From: Bradyrhizobium sp. SZCCT0153
Lineage (GTDB): Bacteria > Pseudomonadota > Alphaproteobacteria > Rhizobiales > Xanthobacteraceae
DNA length: 64,000 nt
NCBI RefSeq assembly: GCF_018129995.1
Contig: NZ_JAFCKS010000005.1
Coordinates: forward strand, 124,001 to 188,000
Reading direction: 5' to 3'
Shown piece after piece: positions 17,428-26,579 of this stretch. Position 1 is the first letter of the stretch; each line of letters begins with the position of its first letter. The notes beneath the pieces are model-generated. The model saw only the letters and a list, made by a program, of their open reading frames with translations. It searched no databases and had not been told where the DNA came from. The position numbers were made by a program, and so were the translations under genes.

Positions 17428-18276
17428 ATGCGTCGAATTGCACTCTGGGCGCTGGTGGCGGGATTGTTCATACCAGTGATCGCATCGCAGCCGGCTCACG
17501 CGCAAGCCTCAAGAACCTGGGTGTCCGGCGTGGGCGACGACGCCAATCCGTGCAGCCGCACCGCGCCCTGCAAGACCTTTCCCGGCGCGATCTCGAAAAC
17601 GGCGGCTGGCGGCGAGATCAATTGTCTCGACCCGGGTGGCTTCGGCGTCGTGACCATCACCAAGGCGATCTCGATCTATTGCGAAGGCACCATCGGCGGC
17701 ATCCTGGCGGCCGGCACCAACGGCGTCATCATCAACGCTGCCGCGACCGACCACATCGTGCTGCGCGGCCTGGACATCGAGGGCTTCGGCACCGGACTGA
17801 AGGGCGTCACGGTCCTGCAGGCGGCTTCGGTGGTCATCGAGCATTGCTTCATCAGGGATTTCAACTCCGCGGGTAGCATTGGCGTCTCGTTCACCCCGAG
17901 CAACGCCGGAGCATTGTTGATGATCCGGGATAGTATCATCTCGCACAACGGCTCTGGCATCGACGGCACCGGCGTTCTGATCAATCCAAATGGCGGGAGT
18001 GCCAAGGTTCTCATCAACAATTCCTCCATCAACAAGAACTTCGTCGGCGTGAATGCCCAGGGATCGGTCAATCTGCAGGTCAACAACAGCAACATCTCCG
18101 AGAGCCTCAGTACCGGCGTTGCTCAGGGTGGTGTCGCGAATATCCGCATCGGTCGGTCCATGATCGTGAACAATGCGGGAATTGCGACGGCGGGCACCGT
18201 GCTGTCCTATGGCGACAATCAGATTAACGGCAACGGTCCGGACACCACACCAGGGTCGGCGGGCGGCTACAAGTAG
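17428..18276 (+). CDS. exported right-handed beta-helix protein
   Basis: A 282-residue exported protein. The signal peptide MRRIALWALVAGLFIPVIAS ends near AHAQA. The mature N terminus SRTWVSGVGDDANPCSRTAPCKTFPGAIS is common to a family of secreted parallel beta-helix proteins found in Bradyrhizobium. Internal Asn-rich rungs (LINNSSINKN, LQVNNSNISE, RIGRSMIVNN) fit pectate-lyase-like coils. No catalytic residues of pectate lyases are recognisable, so it may be structural or bind polysaccharide. GGGAGGA lies six bases before the ATG. Confidence 0.8.
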   Translation: MRRIALWALVAGLFIPVIASQPAHAQASRTWVSGVGDDANPCSRTAPCKTFPGAISKTAAGGEINCLDPGGFGVVTITKAISIYCEGTIGGILAAGTNGVIINAAATDHIVLRGLDIEGFGTGLKGVTVLQAASVVIEHCFIRDFNSAGSIGVSFTPSNAGALLMIRDSIISHNGSGIDGTGVLINPNGGSAKVLINNSSINKNFVGVNAQGSVNLQVNNSNISESLSTGVAQGGVANIRIGRSMIVNNAGIATAGTVLSYGDNQINGNGPDTTPGSAGGYK

Positions 18277-18302
18277 TCCATCTCCCCCATTACCGTATGC
18301 AC

Positions 18303-18334
18303 AAAGCCCCGGGCGATCTTCGCCCGGGGCTTTT
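18303..18334 (+). terminator. intrinsic terminator after the beta-helix gene
   Basis: A 14-base perfect stem (left arm AAAGCCCCGGGCGA, right arm TCGCCCGGGGCTTT) closes the loop TCT and ends in TTTTG. It lies 26 bases after the stop codon. Confidence 0.9.
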
Positions 18335-18586
18335 GTCTTATGCGCGCAAAACGTGCACGGTTGGTCCGCCCTTGCCGCAAGCGCGTATAGCACGGCGCCG
18401 CGTCTTCCATTAAGTCTGGCCGTTCGTCTAACTCTCGCCACGTGCCCGGATTGCTGCTCCGGCAGGGATTGGGAATTCCAATACTCGTCGATAGGTACTG
18501 GCTTTTCGCCTCGAGCCCGGGATGGAATTCACAGAGCGAGACTAGACACCGAAGCAACATCGACACGGTCAGGAACGCTCGATTCC
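18335..18586. other. gap upstream of the acyltransferase gene
   Basis: With the terminator, the distance between genes is 310 bases. No gene or clear promoter is seen here; local GC drops from about 18450 onwards, continuing into the acyltransferase gene. Confidence 0.35.
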
Positions 18587-19687
18587 ATGATTAGCCTGGA
18601 CCCGGCGAAAAACGATACCTCCGTCACCTTGAATCTCTTGAGAGCAATCGCGGCGCAAGTGGTTTGTATCGGACATGCTTGGGGTGTTGGAGGGCTTGGG
18701 AAGACCTATGTCCCCGCTGATGGTGTCTTGTTGTTCTTTGTTCTGTCCGGCTTCCTGATTGCCTACACCCTCGATAGCAAGTCAGAGTCGCCTTCCTACG
18801 GTTTGGTCGACTTCGGCATTGAGCGGTTCGCGAGGATCTATACGGCTTACCTGCCGGCCATATTGGCTATTGGACTCGCGACGCTTGGTCTCCGATGGTC
18901 CGACATCGAAATTGTCGCGGATCCGGTCGATTTGAAAACCTACATAGGCAACTTGTTCATGCAGCAGAACGTGCCTTGCTGTCTGAGTGTAGGCACATTC
19001 GGGACGGCCGGGCAATTGACTTCGGTTGCACTTGAGTTTCACATCTACTTCTTCGTGGGTGCGATATACTTTCTGCTCTGCGGCAAGAACGTTCTATTGT
19101 GCAGCCTCGTTGCTGCGCCGTTTTCTTTCATGCCGCTCGCCTATTTCTCCAACATCCCGGGCACCGATCGCGCGCTGTTCGTGCTGTGGCTTATGGCCTT
19201 TGCCTCTTATTACGTCGTAAAAGGCGTGATCGGGTACCGGCCGAATGTCCTGTTCTGGTGTCTGGCATTCGTCGTCACCCTGGCGACCTGGCTGATCCAG
19301 CGCACGCCCGGCGATGATGCAAACCTGGGGCAATATCCCATACTGGTTTTGTCGTTCCTCAGCTTGATCCTGGTGTCGCAGCACGTCCGCATCATGCCGC
19401 ATCGGCTGGCCACGCTGATCAACCTTGCTGCCGACTATTCCTACTCGCTCTTTCTAATCCATCTCACGACGTTGCGGTTGATCTTCAGTGTCTGGCCGAA
19501 CGTCTCCATCTGGAGATCGCTATTCGCGGTCATCGTGGCGAACGCCCTTGCTTATGTTTTCGCGCTGCTTTTTGAGCGACACTATCATCGCGTGTCGGAC
19601 TGGATAAAAGCCGCTCTCGGCCGGCCGTCGCGCGAGTGGCGCGGCGGGCCGCCGGCAAGAGCGGCTGCTGGAGACGGGCAATCGTGA
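18587..19687 (+). CDS. acyltransferase-3 family membrane protein (OafA/YrhL-like)
   Basis: A 366-residue inner-membrane protein with about ten hydrophobic segments. The N-terminal block LNLLRAIAAQVVCIGH carries the family Arg and catalytic His (R19, H30), followed by VLLFFVLSGFLIAY. Such enzymes move acetyl or other acyl groups from cytoplasmic acyl-CoA onto surface glycans. The start ATG at 18587 has AGGAA upstream at a long spacing. The frame is open further upstream but has no family features there. By eye GC is lower than in neighbours. It stands alone, more than 15 kb from the glycan locus, so its target is unknown. Confidence 0.85.
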   Translation: MISLDPAKNDTSVTLNLLRAIAAQVVCIGHAWGVGGLGKTYVPADGVLLFFVLSGFLIAYTLDSKSESPSYGLVDFGIERFARIYTAYLPAILAIGLATLGLRWSDIEIVADPVDLKTYIGNLFMQQNVPCCLSVGTFGTAGQLTSVALEFHIYFFVGAIYFLLCGKNVLLCSLVAAPFSFMPLAYFSNIPGTDRALFVLWLMAFASYYVVKGVIGYRPNVLFWCLAFVVTLATWLIQRTPGDDANLGQYPILVLSFLSLILVSQHVRIMPHRLATLINLAADYSYSLFLIHLTTLRLIFSVWPNVSIWRSLFAVIVANALAYVFALLFERHYHRVSDWIKAALGRPSREWRGGPPARAAAGDGQS

Positions 19688-19748
19688 TCTGGATTCCGTC
19701 ATCCGGCCGGAATAACCTGTGGCAGCTGCCATCGATGAGAAGCCGGTA

Positions 19749-20291
19749 ATGAGTAGGACACGCCCAGATATGAATTGTCGTCGTCTGGTCCGCTCGCTGC
19801 GGCTTGCCGTTCTTGTCCTCGTGATCGCGGCACCCGTGCTCGCGGCGCCGGCCGGTGCCCACGCCCAGTCGTTGCGCCAGGGCGTCTCCGCCTTCCAGCG
19901 CCAGGACTATGTGAGGGCCTCGCGCATCTTCATTCCGCTCGCCGAGCGGGGCAATGCGGCGGCGCAGACCTATCTCGGCTTCCAGTTCGAGACCGGCCGC
20001 GGCGTGCCGCGGAACTACACGGAAGCTGCGATGTGGTACCGGCGGGCGGCCGAGCAGGGCGACAGCCGCGCGCAATATTCCCTCGGGCTGCTCTACGACC
20101 GCGGCCAGGGCGTGCCGCAGGACATCGTCGAGGCCTCGAAATGGCTCAATCTGTCGACGGCCGCCGCGCCGCCGCCGGCGCGGGAGGCGCGGGCCCGGAT
20201 CCGCGATGCCGTCACGACCAAGATGACCCGGGGAGAGATCGCCCAGGCTCGTCTGCGGGCGCTGGAATGGGCGCCGAGCCGAGAGCACTGA
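19749..20291 (+). CDS. exported Sel1-repeat protein
   Basis: A protein of about 180 residues with a signal-peptide-like segment (LRLAVLVLVIAAPVLAAPAGAHAQ). It carries two to three Sel1-type TPR units, recognisable as AAQTYLGFQFETGRGVPRNYTEAAMWYRRAAEQGD and RAQYSLGLLYDRGQGVPQD when split at the repeat boundary. Sel1 repeats mediate protein contacts, often in envelope assembly. The start is uncertain: 19719, 19749 and 19770 are all possible, and none has a strong ribosome site. It is convergent with the secretion locus. Confidence 0.78.
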   Translation: MSRTRPDMNCRRLVRSLRLAVLVLVIAAPVLAAPAGAHAQSLRQGVSAFQRQDYVRASRIFIPLAERGNAAAQTYLGFQFETGRGVPRNYTEAAMWYRRAAEQGDSRAQYSLGLLYDRGQGVPQDIVEASKWLNLSTAAAPPPAREARARIRDAVTTKMTRGEIAQARLRALEWAPSREH

Positions 20292-20461
20292 TCCGCCGGC
20301 CCTGACAAGCGCCACGCCATCGGCCGCGCTCGGCACGGGGGCGGGTGGCGCTATCGCCATCATGACATCATGCCGGTGTTTTGCCGACGTGTCAAAGGGG
20401 ATTCGTAAAATCCGCAAAGTGTCCGCGCCGGTCGTCAAGTCATTGACAAGGCTGCACCCGG

Positions 20462-20485
20462 CTACTGTGCATGGGGTTGTTTTCG
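20462..20485 (+). repeat. 24-bp intergenic motif, copy 1
   Basis: Twenty-four bases starting CTACTGTGCATGG are identical to 44660-44683. Both copies are followed by a T-rich tract (here GGGGTTTTTTG). This copy lies in the convergent gap between the Sel1 protein gene and the prepilin peptidase gene. Confidence 0.8.
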
Positions 20486-20529
20486 GGGTTTTTTGTCTGC
20501 CGCCCTGAATGACGATTTGCCGGATCACC

Positions 20530-21126
20530 CTAACCCGGCCAGCCGCCGAGCCAGTTGGTGTACCAGACCTCGCCCAGCCAGCCGATCCAGATCGCCGGCG
20601 CCAGGAAGAGCCCGAACGGCAGGAAGGCCGTAGCGCGGAGCCGCTTTCTTCGCAGCGCGGCATTGGCGACATAGGCGCCGATCGCGACCAGCGCCGCAAG
20701 CTCGATCACTGCGGCCACCGTCGTGAGCTCGAGCCAGGCGCCGCAGACCGCGGCGAGCTTGACGTCGCCGAGCCCGAGCCCGTCGCGGCCGCGCCAGCGC
20801 CGGTAGAGCAGCATCAGGAGCAGGAGCGGGAGCGCGACCGAAACGGCGCGGACGACTGCCCAGAGCATCGCGTCGGCGCCCGTCTCCAGCGCGAATCCGC
20901 CCGCGCGGAGCAAAGCGAGCGCGAAGGCCGCGCCGGTCAGCTCGTTCGGAATGAGATAATGGCGGGCATCGTGCGCCGCGATCGCGAACATCAGCGCGGC
21001 GAGGAACGCGCCGTAGAGGCCTTCGGCGCCCGGCGCTGCGACGAGGCTTGCAAGCACACCCAGCAGCAGCGCGAGGCTGAGCGCGAGCGGAGAGCCCGTC
21101 CCGTCGTTCGCGACCGGGTCCGTCAC
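20530..21126 (-). CDS. gspO: prepilin peptidase, short type (A24 family)
   Basis: A 198-residue integral membrane aspartic peptidase. The first catalytic Asp is in AIAAHDARHYLIPNELT and the second in GLGDVKLAA, the A24 GxGD signature. The N-terminal methyltransferase domain with its Cys pairs, seen in enterobacterial PulO, is absent, as in CpaA-type enzymes. It starts four bases after the gspD stop, so it belongs to the same transcript. It would cleave the leader peptides of the five pseudopilins encoded at 26580-29492. Confidence 0.88.
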   Translation of the reverse strand: MTDPVANDGTGSPLALSLALLLGVLASLVAAPGAEGLYGAFLAALMFAIAAHDARHYLIPNELTGAAFALALLRAGGFALETGADAMLWAVVRAVSVALPLLLLMLLYRRWRGRDGLGLGDVKLAAVCGAWLELTTVAAVIELAALVAIGAYVANAALRRKRLRATAFLPFGLFLAPAIWIGWLGEVWYTNWLGGWPG

Positions 21127-21130
21127 GCCA

Positions 21131-23512
21131 CTAGCGCGCCGCCGTGGGCGGGTTCACCGTGACGACCGGATTGCTGGTGCCGACCAGGCGGCTGTTCATC
21201 TTGCTGCGCATTTCCTCGGCGATCACATGCGCATCGACGCCGTCCTTGATGACGGTCGGGCGGATGAACAGGATCAACTCGGTGCGGGCGCGTGTGTTGG
21301 TCTGATGCGAGAAGGCGTCGCCCACGCCCGGAATGGAATCCAGGATCGGCAGGCCCTGGCGCTGCCTGTTCTCGGTCTCGCTGATCAGGCCGGCGAGCAG
21401 CACGGTCTGACCGCTGGTCACCGCGATCGAGCTCTTGACCCGGCGCTGCGAGATCGTCGGCGTCAGCGAGTTGGCGCTGCCGGCGGCGACGCTCGAGATC
21501 TCCTGCTCGATGTCGAGCACGACGTTGCCGTTGGCGTTGGCGCGCGGCAGCACGCGCAGGATGATGCCGGTGTTCTTGTAGTCGATGGTGTTGACCACGG
21601 TGTTGTTGGCGGTCAGCACGGTCGCGGTGCCGGTCGAGAACGGAACCTGGTCGCCGACCTGCAGCGTCGCCGCCTGATTGTCCAGCACCACCAGCGACGG
21701 GTTCGAAAGCACCTTGACGTTGGTGATGCCGTGCAGCGCGTCGAGCACGACGCGCGGCGAGTTTTCCGCACCGATCAGGAAGTTGAAGCCGGGCAATGCG
21801 CGCCCGAGCAGGGCGCCGGCCGCGGCATTGACGGCGTTGCTCGCCGGCTCGGTGTTGCTGCCGACCGTGGCGCTGTTGCTGATGCCGGAGACCGTGTTGG
21901 AGATCGAGCCTTTCTGGCTCGCCAGGAAGAATTGCACGCCATAGTTCAACTGGTCGTTCAGCGTGACCTCGGCGATGGTCGCCTCGATCGCAATCTGGCG
22001 CTGCGGCCGGTCGATCTGCCGGATCGTCTGCTCGACGACGCGTTGCGATTCCGCGTTGGCATAGACCAGCACGGCGTTGTTGGTGACGTCGGCGGTGATC
22101 CGCACGTTCTGGAGCACCGCACCGGCCGGTTTCGCAGCCGTGCCGAGCAGCGAGCCGGAGCCGTTGTCCTGGCCGGGTGCGCCGGCCACGGCAGGGGTGG
22201 AACGCGCGGCCAGCGGCGAGCCGGGCGCACCGGTGACCGGGGTTGCCGCACCCGCAGCCGCAGTCGGAAGTGCGCTGAGCGAGGCTACCGGATTGGTCCC
22301 GGACGAGGACGTCGCGATGCCCGCGCCCGGCGAAATCTGGCTCGCGGAATTGTCGAGCGACGAGGTGCTGGTCGCGCTCTGGCTGAACAGGATCTCGTTC
22401 AGCAGCGCCACCACCGCTTTGGAATTGCCGTAGCGCAGCGGATAGGATTTCAGGTTCACGCCGTCGGTGTCGGAGCGGTCGAGCCGCGCGATCCACACCT
22501 GCGCGCGCTTGAGATATTCCGGCTTCTGGCTGACGACCAGGATCGAGTTGAGGCGGCTGATCGACTGGAACTTGACCACGCTCTGGCTCAGGCCGCCTTC
22601 GCCCGAATCCATGATCTTTTCCATCTCTGTGATGAGCGGCTCCGGCGTGGAGTTGCGCACCGGGAAGATGCCGACCGATTGCCCGCGCATCCAGTCGGCG
22701 TCGAAGGAGAGGATGGTGTCGACCGCGGTCGCCCGGTCGGTGCCGCTGCCGCTGACGAGCAGCGTGTTGCGGGCACTGTCGGGACGCATGGTCGAGGCCT
22801 TCACGCCGAAGGCGTCGAGCAGCTTGAAGATGTTCTGGGCCGAGACATAGCGCAGCGGCACCACCGTGATGCCCTGGCCGGCGGCGGCGTTGGCGGAGCG
22901 ATCGATGCCGCCGGGACCGGCTTCCGGCGCCGGCAGCAGGCGGTAGCCGGCGCGGTCGCGCACCAGCGCCACGCCGGACATGCGCAGCGCATTCTCCAGC
23001 ACATAGACCGCGTCGGCCTTGGGGACGGGGCGCACCGAGGCGAGCGTGACGGTCCCCTGTACGCGCGGGTCGATCGTGTAGCCGACGTTGAGTACGTCAC
23101 CAAGGATGACCTTTGCGACGGTGGCGACCGGCGCGTTCTCGAAATTGAGGTCGTAACCGCTGCCGCCGCTGTCGTCGCGCTCTGCGATCGCGCCGCCTTG
23201 CGGCGTTGCACCATCGCTGAGATAGATCGCAGGCCTTGACGATTTCGCCTGCGCAATGCCGCTTGCCCCTGCATCCGAAGGTTGTCGCGGCTGAAGGTCG
23301 AGGGAGCGGACCTTGTCGGCGATGTCCTGCGCGCGCGGATCCTTTGGATCCGCCTCGATCGACTGGTCCGCTGTGACGATGCAGGCCGTGAGCAGGAAGG
23401 CGGACGACAACAGAACGAGCGTTCCAGTCAACGCTGAGCGAAGACGCAAGAGCGGCTGGACCACCTCAAACAAAATACGCCTGCCAACGCTGGATGTGAC
23501 TGGAGATGGCAT
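21131..23512 (-). CDS. gspD: type II secretion system secretin GspD
   Basis: A 793-residue outer-membrane secretin. The export signal ends in a lipobox-like SSAFLLTAC (Cys44), so the protein may be a lipoprotein. The N0 domain follows (LNFENAPVATVAKVILGDVL), then the N1-N3 modules (VVPLRYVSAQNIFKLLDAF; YPLRYGNSKAVVALLNEILF), with a long Ala/Ser/Gly-rich insertion in N3 (about 380-450). The C-terminal secretin domain has VKVLSNPSLVVLDNQAA, VGDQVPF and SGQTVLLAGLI. AAGGGGGA precedes the ATG at 23512, which rules out the upstream TTG. Divergent from gspE across 129 bases. No GspS pilotin is visible. Confidence 0.92.
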   Translation of the reverse strand: MPSPVTSSVGRRILFEVVQPLLRLRSALTGTLVLLSSAFLLTACIVTADQSIEADPKDPRAQDIADKVRSLDLQPRQPSDAGASGIAQAKSSRPAIYLSDGATPQGGAIAERDDSGGSGYDLNFENAPVATVAKVILGDVLNVGYTIDPRVQGTVTLASVRPVPKADAVYVLENALRMSGVALVRDRAGYRLLPAPEAGPGGIDRSANAAAGQGITVVPLRYVSAQNIFKLLDAFGVKASTMRPDSARNTLLVSGSGTDRATAVDTILSFDADWMRGQSVGIFPVRNSTPEPLITEMEKIMDSGEGGLSQSVVKFQSISRLNSILVVSQKPEYLKRAQVWIARLDRSDTDGVNLKSYPLRYGNSKAVVALLNEILFSQSATSTSSLDNSASQISPGAGIATSSSGTNPVASLSALPTAAAGAATPVTGAPGSPLAARSTPAVAGAPGQDNGSGSLLGTAAKPAGAVLQNVRITADVTNNAVLVYANAESQRVVEQTIRQIDRPQRQIAIEATIAEVTLNDQLNYGVQFFLASQKGSISNTVSGISNSATVGSNTEPASNAVNAAAGALLGRALPGFNFLIGAENSPRVVLDALHGITNVKVLSNPSLVVLDNQAATLQVGDQVPFSTGTATVLTANNTVVNTIDYKNTGIILRVLPRANANGNVVLDIEQEISSVAAGSANSLTPTISQRRVKSSIAVTSGQTVLLAGLISETENRQRQGLPILDSIPGVGDAFSHQTNTRARTELILFIRPTVIKDGVDAHVIAEEMRSKMNSRLVGTSNPVVTVNPPTAAR

Positions 23513-23533
23513 CCGATCCCCCTTGGTTCGGAC

Positions 23534-23549
23534 GCGCAATAATTTGCGC
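23534..23549. promoter_or_regulatory. inverted repeat in the divergent gspD-gspE promoter region
   Basis: GCGCAA and TTGCGC flank TAAT, 22 bases upstream of the gspD start. It is the only clear dyad in the 129-base shared control region and could coordinate both arms of the locus. Confidence 0.35.
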
Positions 23550-23641
23550 CACGATTATGTTTTTGCTAAGAAATAAGTCAAGGGCAAAGGGCCTTCCGTA
23601 ACCCGCCGAAGTTGTTGCATTCAGGTAACAAGGTCAACGCT

Positions 23642-25339
23642 GTGAGTGCGATGCGCGACCGCTCCGCTGATAGCTTCCGGCAGCACCTCCTGGAAAAATA
23701 CGCATTGCCGCAGCGGGCGCATGCCCATGCCGACAAATCCGCCAATCCCGCGATCACGCGCCCCTTGCGCGAATTGTGGGAGGCGACCGATCTTTCCGCC
23801 GCGGAGTTCGCCGACGAAGTGTCCGATCATTTCGGCCTGACGCGGCTGAGCCTTCCGCAACTGCTCGCGGCGACACCTCGCCTCGACGGTTTTTCGCGCC
23901 GTTTCCTGCGCGAATCCACCATCTTCCCCTTCAGTGCGTCGGATGACGTTTTTCGGCTGGCTGTCGCCGACCCCTCCGACACGGCAGCCATTCGCGCCGC
24001 CGAAATCGTGTTCGGAACGCCGGTCGATGTCGTCGTGGCGTCATATGAGGACATTACCACGGTCCTCGATCAACGGGCCGAGGCCGACGACGCAAATGCC
24101 GATCGAAGCGGCAGGGGCGTTGCGCAGCAGTCCGACGACGACATCGAGAGCCTGCGCGATCTCGCCAGTGGCGCGCCGGTGGTGCGTGCGCTTAACGATC
24201 TGCTGGAGCGCGCCATGGACTTGCGCGCAAGCGACATTCACGTCGAACCGTTCCGTGCCGGGCTCACGGTGCGCATGCGCGTGGACGGTCTGTTGCGCGC
24301 GCTGCCGTCGCCGCACGGCATCCCGCCGCAGGCACTGATCTCGCGCATCAAGATTCTCGCCAGCCTCAACATCGCAGAACGGCGCCTGCCGCAGGACGGC
24401 GCCGCCCGCGTGCGGGTCGGACGCAGCGAGATCGACGTCCGCGTCGCGACCATGCCGACGCAGCATGGGGAGAGTGCCGTCATCCGTCTGTTGCCGCGCG
24501 ATCGCGGCCTGCTGGAGATGAGCAAGCTCGGGCTCGGTGCGCGCGACGAGAGCGCGATGACGCGCCTCTTGGCGATGCCGCACGGCATGGTCGTCGTCAC
24601 CGGACCGACCGGCAGCGGCAAGACCACGACGCTTGCGACCATGCTGTCGATCCTGAACGAGCCGATGCGCAAGATCCTCACCATCGAGGATCCGGTCGAA
24701 TACGAAATTCCCGGCATCAACCAGTCCCAGGTCAAGCCGTCGATCGGGCTGACCTTTGCCTCGGCCATGCGCGCCTTCGTGCGCCAGGATCCCGACGTGA
24801 TCATGGTCGGCGAGGTTCGCGACGCCGAGACCGCGCATATCGCGATCCATGCGGCGCTGACCGGCCATCTCGTGCTGACGACGCTGCACACCGAGACCGC
24901 GGCGGCGGCCGTGCCGCGTCTGATCGATCTCGGCATCGAGGGGTTCCTGCTGAAGTCCACGTTGCGTGCCGTGGTGGCGCAGCGACTGGTGCGCATGCTC
25001 TGCGACCGCTGCAAGGTGGCGCACGCGCTGACCGAGGCCGATCTCGCCAGGGATCCGCGGATTGCGGTGATCGGTTTCAAGTGCGGCGAGGTCGTGCACG
25101 AGGCCGGCGGCTGCGAACGCTGCGGCGGCACCGGCTATCGCGGCCGCAACGGCGTGTTCGAGATCCTGGAAATGTCCGACGAGGTGCGCACGCTGATCGG
25201 CCCGCAGACCGACTCCCATTCGATCGACGCTGCCGCGATGCGGAGTGGCATGACGACGATGCTGGAGGACGCGGTCGCCAAGTGCCGGGCCGGGCTCACC
25301 ACCGTGCCCGAGGTCTTCCGCGTCACGACGGTGCGCTAG
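23642..25339 (+). CDS. gspE: type II secretion ATPase GspE
   Basis: A 565-residue cytoplasmic secretion ATPase. The N-terminal GspE-N domain is followed by the Walker A GPTGSGKTTT near residue 322, the Asp box (TIEDPVEYEI), Walker B (DVIMVGEVRDAETA) and the His box (TGHLVLTTLHT). Near the C terminus are CDRC and CERC, the four-cysteine zinc knuckle of GspE. The GTG at 23642 is preferred because AAGGT lies about nine bases upstream; ATG 23651 or TTG 23612 are possible. It is the first gene of a nine-gene run. Confidence 0.93.
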   Translation: MSAMRDRSADSFRQHLLEKYALPQRAHAHADKSANPAITRPLRELWEATDLSAAEFADEVSDHFGLTRLSLPQLLAATPRLDGFSRRFLRESTIFPFSASDDVFRLAVADPSDTAAIRAAEIVFGTPVDVVVASYEDITTVLDQRAEADDANADRSGRGVAQQSDDDIESLRDLASGAPVVRALNDLLERAMDLRASDIHVEPFRAGLTVRMRVDGLLRALPSPHGIPPQALISRIKILASLNIAERRLPQDGAARVRVGRSEIDVRVATMPTQHGESAVIRLLPRDRGLLEMSKLGLGARDESAMTRLLAMPHGMVVVTGPTGSGKTTTLATMLSILNEPMRKILTIEDPVEYEIPGINQSQVKPSIGLTFASAMRAFVRQDPDVIMVGEVRDAETAHIAIHAALTGHLVLTTLHTETAAAAVPRLIDLGIEGFLLKSTLRAVVAQRLVRMLCDRCKVAHALTEADLARDPRIAVIGFKCGEVVHEAGGCERCGGTGYRGRNGVFEILEMSDEVRTLIGPQTDSHSIDAAAMRSGMTTMLEDAVAKCRAGLTTVPEVFRVTTVR

Positions 25340-25342
25340 CGC

Positions 25343-26554
25343 ATGCCGAACTATCGCTACCGCGCACTCAATGCCAACGGCGAACTGGTCTCCGGCGCCA
25401 TCGCCGCGCCCGCGCCCGGCGACGTCGCGCAGCGGATCGAGCGGCTCGGCCTCGTGCTGGTCGACAACGTCACGCCGGAAGAGGGCGGCGCGACCGGCAG
25501 TGTGCTCAGCCTGTTCAACAGGCCGAAGCCCGAAGACATCACCATCCTCACCCGCGATCTGGCGCTGCTGCTGCGCGCCGGCGCCCGCATCAATGACGGA
25601 TTGGAACTGCTGGTGGCCGATCCCGATCTCGGCCGGCTGCGCCCCGTCGTCGCCGACATCCGGTCGCGCGTTGTTGCGGGCGAGAGCTTTGCCGAGGCAC
25701 TGGCGCGGCATGAGGGGCTGTTTCCGCCGATGTATATCGCGCTGGTGCGTGTCGGCGAGGCCTCGGGCTCGCTGGATCAGGTTCTGGAGGTGCTGGCCGG
25801 CGAACGCGCGCGCAGCGAGGCGTTGCGGCGCCGGCTGTCGGATGCGATCCGCTATCCGCTCTTCGTGCTCGGCGCGGCCGGCTGCGTGCTGCTGTTCTTT
25901 CTCACCTTCGTGCTGCCGCAGTTCGCCAGCGTGTTGCAGGATTTCGGCGCCAAGGTCGATCCGATCGTCGGTGTCTTCCTCAACATCTCGACCTTCCTGC
26001 GCGGCAATTCCGATGCGGTCCTGGCCGGGCTTGCGACCACCATCGCGGCGGCGTGGCTCTTGCTCCGGCGGGAGCGCGTCCGCCGCGGCATCACCAATGC
26101 GATCGTGCGGTTGCCCGCGATCCGCAACGTGATGAGGGCGTACCGCACGGCGCTGTTCTGCCGCAATCTCGGCCTGCTGCTCGGCAGCGGGGTCAATCTC
26201 ACCACCACGATGCGCATCCTGATCGACATGATGGCAACCACCGGCCCGTCTACGGTCTGGAGCGATGCGGCCGACCGGGTCCGCCACGGCTCGAAGCTGT
26301 CCGACGCGCTCGCCGAGACGGAGGCGCTGCCGGCGATGGCGGTGCGCATGCTCCGGCTCGGCGACGAGACAGGACAATTGCCGATGCTATCCGGACGCGT
26401 CGCCGAATTCTACGAGGTCAAGTTGCAGCGCACGCTGGACCGTGCCGTCGGCATCGCGGGACCGGCGGCGATCATCGCGATCTCGCTGGTGGTCGGAGGC
26501 CTGATCACGTCGGTGATGACCGCGTTGATGTCGGTGAGTCAGATAGTCGGTTAG
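25343..26554 (+). CDS. gspF: type II secretion platform protein GspF
   Basis: A 403-residue inner-membrane protein. It starts with the MPNYRYRALNANGELVSG block and has two T2SSF repeats, each preceded by a cytoplasmic helical bundle (LARHEGLFPPMYIALVRVGE and LPAMAVRMLRLGDETGQL). Three hydrophobic segments lie near residues 170-195, 220-240 and 370-395. It starts three bases after gspE and connects ATPase and pseudopilus. Confidence 0.92.
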   Translation: MPNYRYRALNANGELVSGAIAAPAPGDVAQRIERLGLVLVDNVTPEEGGATGSVLSLFNRPKPEDITILTRDLALLLRAGARINDGLELLVADPDLGRLRPVVADIRSRVVAGESFAEALARHEGLFPPMYIALVRVGEASGSLDQVLEVLAGERARSEALRRRLSDAIRYPLFVLGAAGCVLLFFLTFVLPQFASVLQDFGAKVDPIVGVFLNISTFLRGNSDAVLAGLATTIAAAWLLLRRERVRRGITNAIVRLPAIRNVMRAYRTALFCRNLGLLLGSGVNLTTTMRILIDMMATTGPSTVWSDAADRVRHGSKLSDALAETEALPAMAVRMLRLGDETGQLPMLSGRVAEFYEVKLQRTLDRAVGIAGPAAIIAISLVVGGLITSVMTALMSVSQIVG

Positions 26555-26579
26555 GCCATGGGAATGGGAGAGGCTTGAA

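Noticed and set aside
20308-20352. Hairpin AGCGCCAC / GTGGCGCT as terminator of the Sel1 protein gene
   Set aside because: The loop is 29 bases and no T-run follows, so intrinsic termination is not supported.
21227-23239. Plus-strand frame across gspD
   Set aside because: Arg/Asp/Gly-rich shadow; gspD has clear secretin domains on the other strand.
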